Shown: positions 28,733-32,426 of the stretch, in pieces
Position numbering within the stretch: position 1 is the first letter of the stretch
Layout of the letters: the number at the start of each line of letters is the position of its first letter
Origin: Alphaproteobacteria bacterium
GTDB lineage: Bacteria > Pseudomonadota > Alphaproteobacteria > UBA6615
DNA length: 32,426 bases
NCBI GenBank assembly: GCA_002722515.1
Contig: PBMH01000025.1
Location: forward strand, 1 to 32,426
Reading direction: 5' to 3'
Program-made: the position numbers and the translations under genes
The notes under the pieces: generated by a model
The model's database searches: none
The model's input: the letters and a program-made list of their open reading frames with translations, nothing else
What the model was told of the DNA's origin: nothing

Positions 28733-29656
28733 ATGACCGACCGACGCAATGACAAGATCATCGATGGAAAGGGTTTTGCCGAGGCCCTGCGCGGACGCAT
28801 TGGCGAGAATGTTGCCATCCTAAAGAAGGATCACGGCCTAATACCGGGCCTCGCTGTGGTGTTGGTCGGCGAAAAACCAGCAAGCCAAATCTATGTACGC
28901 AATAAGGGCAAGGCGGCCGCGGCCGCAGGGATCACCGCAACCGATTACCGCCTAGATACCTCAGCCAGCCAAGCCGAACTCGTGGCGCTGGTCGAGCGGC
29001 TCAACGAGGACCCCGCGGTCCATGGTATCCTCGTGCAGCTGCCCGTACCTGACCAAATCGACCCTAGCGCGGTGATCAACGCAATAGCACCCGGGAAGGA
29101 TGTCGACGGATTCCACGTGATCAACACGGGGCGCCTCGCAACCGGCCAAATGACTGGCCCCGACGCGGCAATGATACCCTGCACCCCGCTCGGCTGCCTA
29201 ATGCTGCTGCAGGACAGACTCGGAAGTTTATGTGGGCTCAACGCGGTCGTGCTCGGCCGCTCCAATATCGTCGGCAAGCCCATGGCGGCCCTGCTTACCC
29301 AAATGAGCTGCACGGTAACAGTCGCTCACTCACGTACTGAGGATCTACCTGGCATCTGCCGCAAGGCGGACATCCTAGTGGCCGCGGTCGGCCGCCCTCA
29401 TATGGTGCAGGCCGACTGGATAAAACCCGGAGCGGTTGTGGTCGACGTAGGGATCAACCGGATCGCATCACCAACACCCGACAACCCCGATTTTATGCGG
29501 CTCGTTGGCGACGTAGATTTCGACGCCGCCCTAAAGAGCGCAGGTGCAATCACGCCCGTGCCGGGCGGGGTCGGACCGATGACCATCGCCTGCCTACTGG
29601 CCAACACGGTCACTGCCGCCTGCCGCCAGAACAGCATAAAACCGCCAGCCTGGTAG
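28733..29656 (+). CDS. folD: Bifunctional methylenetetrahydrofolate dehydrogenase/methenyltetrahydrofolate cyclohydrolase
   Basis: [85 protein letters not shown]. Confidence 0.97.
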   Translation: MTDRRNDKIIDGKGFAEALRGRIGENVAILKKDHGLIPGLAVVLVGEKPASQIYVRNKGKAAAAAGITATDYRLDTSASQAELVALVERLNEDPAVHGILVQLPVPDQIDPSAVINAIAPGKDVDGFHVINTGRLATGQMTGPDAAMIPCTPLGCLMLLQDRLGSLCGLNAVVLGRSNIVGKPMAALLTQMSCTVTVAHSRTEDLPGICRKADILVAAVGRPHMVQADWIKPGAVVVDVGINRIASPTPDNPDFMRLVGDVDFDAALKSAGAITPVPGGVGPMTIACLLANTVTAACRQNSIKPPAW

Positions 29657-29660
29657 AGGC

Positions 29661-30014
29661 CTAGATCGCCAGCCGGTAGCGAACAACACCCTTTGCGCGC
29701 GCAGGGTCTGGGACAGGCTTACCCTTACGCAGAACATCTATCTTGCCCGCACGGGCAAGATAGATAGCCTGCTGTTTTACCGTCGATAAATAACGCCGCC
29801 ACAGGTCAGGCGGATCGTTTGCCTTGCGACGACCTTCAGCGACGGCGCGGGCAATGTCTTCGGGCGAAATCGAGTCCCCCAGCTTTGCTGCAGAGAGCTG
29901 GTCCAGAATCGCGGTCGCCACCAGATCAACCGTCCGGTCCTCCGGTACCGCAGCAACATTAGGACTGGAAGGTTCGGCGGTAAAATCCATATTTCCCATA
30001 CCCCTGATTAGCAT
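29661..30014 (-). CDS. DUF3253-like protein
   Basis: IAILDQLSAAKLGDSISPEDIARAVA...DLWRRYLSTVKQQAIYLARAGKIDVLRKGKPVPDPARAKGVVRYRL matches the remembered DUF3253 pattern; the true start may be the internal MGNMDF or MDF. Confidence 0.7.
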   Translation of the reverse strand: MLIRGMGNMDFTAEPSSPNVAAVPEDRTVDLVATAILDQLSAAKLGDSISPEDIARAVAEGRRKANDPPDLWRRYLSTVKQQAIYLARAGKIDVLRKGKPVPDPARAKGVVRYRLAI

Positions 30015-30159
30015 ACACGGATGTTGCTGGGCGACCCTCGTATTCGCAATGAATAATCGCGATATGGTAGCGGTTCTTTAGAATCACCATGGTTGCCAGT
30101 ATGGACTCGTTCCCCACCACCATCCTGTCAACCCACAAGACAATCGATTAGACCGGGAT

Positions 30160-31371
30160 CTAATCCCGTAGCGCGTTTGCAAGGCGCAAGCGGAGTGCCT
30201 GCAGCTTGATGAAACCCTCGGCGTCACGCTGGTCATAGACCTCGTCATCCTCGAAGGTGACATGGTCAAGGGAATAGAGGCTGTTCGGAGACTGCCTGCC
30301 AACTACCACCGCATTACCCTTATATAACTTGAGCCGTACCGAGCCAGAGACCCGCTCCTGGCTCTTGTCTACCAAAGCCTGCAGCATATCGCGCTCCGGC
30401 GCGAACCAGAAGCCGTTGTAGACGAGATTCGCATAGCGCGGCATCAGCTCGTCTTTGAGGTGCATCGCCTCGCGGTCGAGAGTCAACGATTCCATGGCCC
30501 GGTGCGCCGTATGCAAAACCGTACCCCCCGGGGTCTCGTAAACGCCGCGCGACTTCATACCAACAAAGCGGTTTTCGACCAGGTCGAGGCGACCCACCCC
30601 GTTGGCCCCGCCCAGTTCATTTAGCTTAGTGAGCAAGGTGGCCGGGGACATCTTTTTACCGTCGATCGAAATAGGATCGCCGGCATCAAAGCCAATCTCA
30701 ATATAGGTTGGCTTATCAGGTGCATCTTCCGGTGCAACAGTGCGGGAGAAGACCAACTCGTCGGGCTCCTGCCAAGGATCCTCGAGCATTTTCCCCTCAG
30801 CCGATATATGCAGGAGATTCGCGTCGACGGAAAAAGGTGCGTCGCCGCGCTTGTCCTTGGTGATGGGGATCTGGTGCCTCTCCGCAAAGTCGATCAGTTT
30901 CGTTCGCGAGGTCAAATCCCATTCACGCCAAGGTGCAATGACCTTGATGTCAGGATCTAGAGCATAGTAGCCAAGCTCGAATCGCACCTGATCGTTACCT
31001 TTTCCAGTTGCGCCATGGGACACGGCATCGGCACCGGTCGCGCGGGCGATTTCGATTTGGCGCTTTGCAATCAGTGGGCGTGCAATCGAGGTACCCAGAA
31101 GGTAAACCCCTTCATACATAGCGTTGGCGCGAAACATCGGGAAAACATAATCGCGCACAAACTCCTCGCGTAGATCCTCAATGAAGATCTCTTTAACACC
31201 AAACGTCTCGGCCTTGGCCCGTGCGGGTTCGATTTCTTCGCCCTGCCCAAGGTCGGCGGTAAACGTCACCACCTCGCAGCCATAGGTTTCCACTAGCCAT
31301 TTGAGAATGACCGAGGTATCGAGGCCGCCTGAATAGGCGAGCACGACCTTCTTCACGTCACCTGACACCAT
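30160..31371 (-). CDS. argG: Argininosuccinate synthase
   Basis: [91 protein letters not shown]. Start at MVSGDVKK (31371). Confidence 0.97.
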   Translation of the reverse strand: MVSGDVKKVVLAYSGGLDTSVILKWLVETYGCEVVTFTADLGQGEEIEPARAKAETFGVKEIFIEDLREEFVRDYVFPMFRANAMYEGVYLLGTSIARPLIAKRQIEIARATGADAVSHGATGKGNDQVRFELGYYALDPDIKVIAPWREWDLTSRTKLIDFAERHQIPITKDKRGDAPFSVDANLLHISAEGKMLEDPWQEPDELVFSRTVAPEDAPDKPTYIEIGFDAGDPISIDGKKMSPATLLTKLNELGGANGVGRLDLVENRFVGMKSRGVYETPGGTVLHTAHRAMESLTLDREAMHLKDELMPRYANLVYNGFWFAPERDMLQALVDKSQERVSGSVRLKLYKGNAVVVGRQSPNSLYSLDHVTFEDDEVYDQRDAEGFIKLQALRLRLANALRD

Positions 31372-31688
31372 GTCTTTGTCCGTTTCGCTACTGCCTAAAT
31401 CGCGGCGAAGTATAGTCCGGCCCAGCCCGGGGGCAAGCGCAGTGAACTCCACGCAGGCCTCACATCAGAACTCAGATCAGCCAAATAATCCGCTTTCCCG
31501 CCAAAGCCACTGGATGGCCTATTGCGATGGTGAGGTCAAACCTAACGAAAAAACAGTGAGCTATGCCCCTTCAATCCAGTGGTATTTAAATCACGGAGCT
31601 AGGGCTCGATGTCCACTTCCCCTGCCCATGGGGCAACAATCAACTGCACCAACAAGAACACAACTGTACGAGGATATTTTTCTAAAAT

Positions 31689-32426
31689 TCAAACAGTGGC
31701 AGATCTATGTGGTCGCTCACTGTCAGACTTCAGCTGGCCGCAGGCAGCCATAATATCCTCACCGCGGGGCGCACGTACAGGCGAGGGATAGCCAGCAGCA
31801 CGAACAATCCCAGCAAAAGCCTCGATCCGTTCGTCGGTCGAACGTTCATAGGGCGAACCCGGCCACGGATTGAAAGGGATCAGGTTGACTTTGGAAGGAA
31901 TGCCAGAGATCAGACGCACCAGTTCGCGCGCATCCGCATCGCTATCATTAATGTTGCGCAGCATTACATACTCAAAGGTGATGCGGCGCGAGTTTCTTAC
32001 ACCGGGATAGTTACTGCAGGCTGCCAAGAGCTCCTCGATCGGGTACTTTCGATTAATAGGGACGATTTCGTCACGCAGATCATTGCGTACAGCGTGCAAA
32101 GAGACTGCAAGGTTCACGCCAAGCTCTAAGCCACAGCGCTCGATTAGTGGAACCACGCCGGCGGTCGACAGGGTAATTCGACGACGCGAGATCGCGATGC
32201 CCGCATCGTCCATAACGATCTTCAGCGAAGCTGAAATATTCTCAAAATTATACAGCGGCTCACCCATGCCCATAAGCACGATATTGCTCAAAAGCCGGGT
32301 TTCATCCTTCGGCGCACCGATTTCAGGCCATTCGCCCAGATCGTCACGCGCCACCATGACCTGACCGATGATCTCCCCCGCTGTGAGGTTGCGGACCAGC
32401 TTCTGCGTGCCGGTGTGGCAGAACGA
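31689..32426 (-). CDS. rlmN: 23S rRNA (adenine(2503)-C(2))-methyltransferase RlmN, N-terminus beyond window
   Basis: [29 protein letters not shown]...[17 protein letters not shown]...[18 protein letters not shown]...[15 protein letters not shown]...[11 protein letters not shown]; open to the window edge. Confidence 0.95.
   Translation of the reverse strand, partial: SFCHTGTQKLVRNLTAGEIIGQVMVARDDLGEWPEIGAPKDETRLLSNIVLMGMGEPLYNFENISASLKIVMDDAGIAISRRRITLSTAGVVPLIERCGLELGVNLAVSLHAVRNDLRDEIVPINRKYPIEELLAACSNYPGVRNSRRITFEYVMLRNINDSDADARELVRLISGIPSKVNLIPFNPWPGSPYERSTDERIEAFAGIVRAAGYPSPVRAPRGEDIMAACGQLKSDSERPHRSATV

Noticed and set aside
31370-31753. 127-aa + strand ORF in the argG-rlmN gap
   Set aside because: No recognisable domain, overlaps both neighbours antisense; not supported as a gene.

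Overview
This window looks like an alphaproteobacterial chromosome segment, judged from gene content and synteny only. Left to right it holds: a truncated Lys/Ala-rich protein start; 7Fe/FdxA-type ferredoxin; TerB-like protein; S4-domain protein; SUV3-like helicase; aconitase AcnA; a gap with several hairpins; a nearly complete System I cytochrome c maturation cluster (ccmABC - cytochrome c - ccmDEFGHI - unknown membrane protein); enoyl-CoA hydratase; GST; LLM flavin oxidoreductase; a methyltransferase-glycosyltransferase fusion; tandem NIPSNAP; amidohydrolase; and a CocE/NonD hydrolase. Next comes a compact cassette (TetR <-> MBL-fold / FAH-family / CMD-family) bracketed by two tRNA-Ala(CGC) genes that differ at one base. 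The window ends with YggT, FolD, a DUF3253-like protein, ArgG and a partial RlmN. The best candidate for an undescribed system is the 3,240-bp cassette. It is bounded by 86-bp direct repeats spanning whole tRNA genes, is visibly more GC-rich, has a divergent TetR regulator with a strong palindrome in the shared promoter region, and encodes an MBL protein whose first metal-ligand His appears to be Glu. Secondary signals are a MITE-like long inverted repeat that supplies the odd C-terminus of the NIPSNAP gene, a GST gene with no canonical start before its catalytic motif (apparent ATC start), a hairpin-rich gap ending in a strong terminator, and two short ORFs missing from the ORF track. All family names come from reading motifs by eye; no database search was run.
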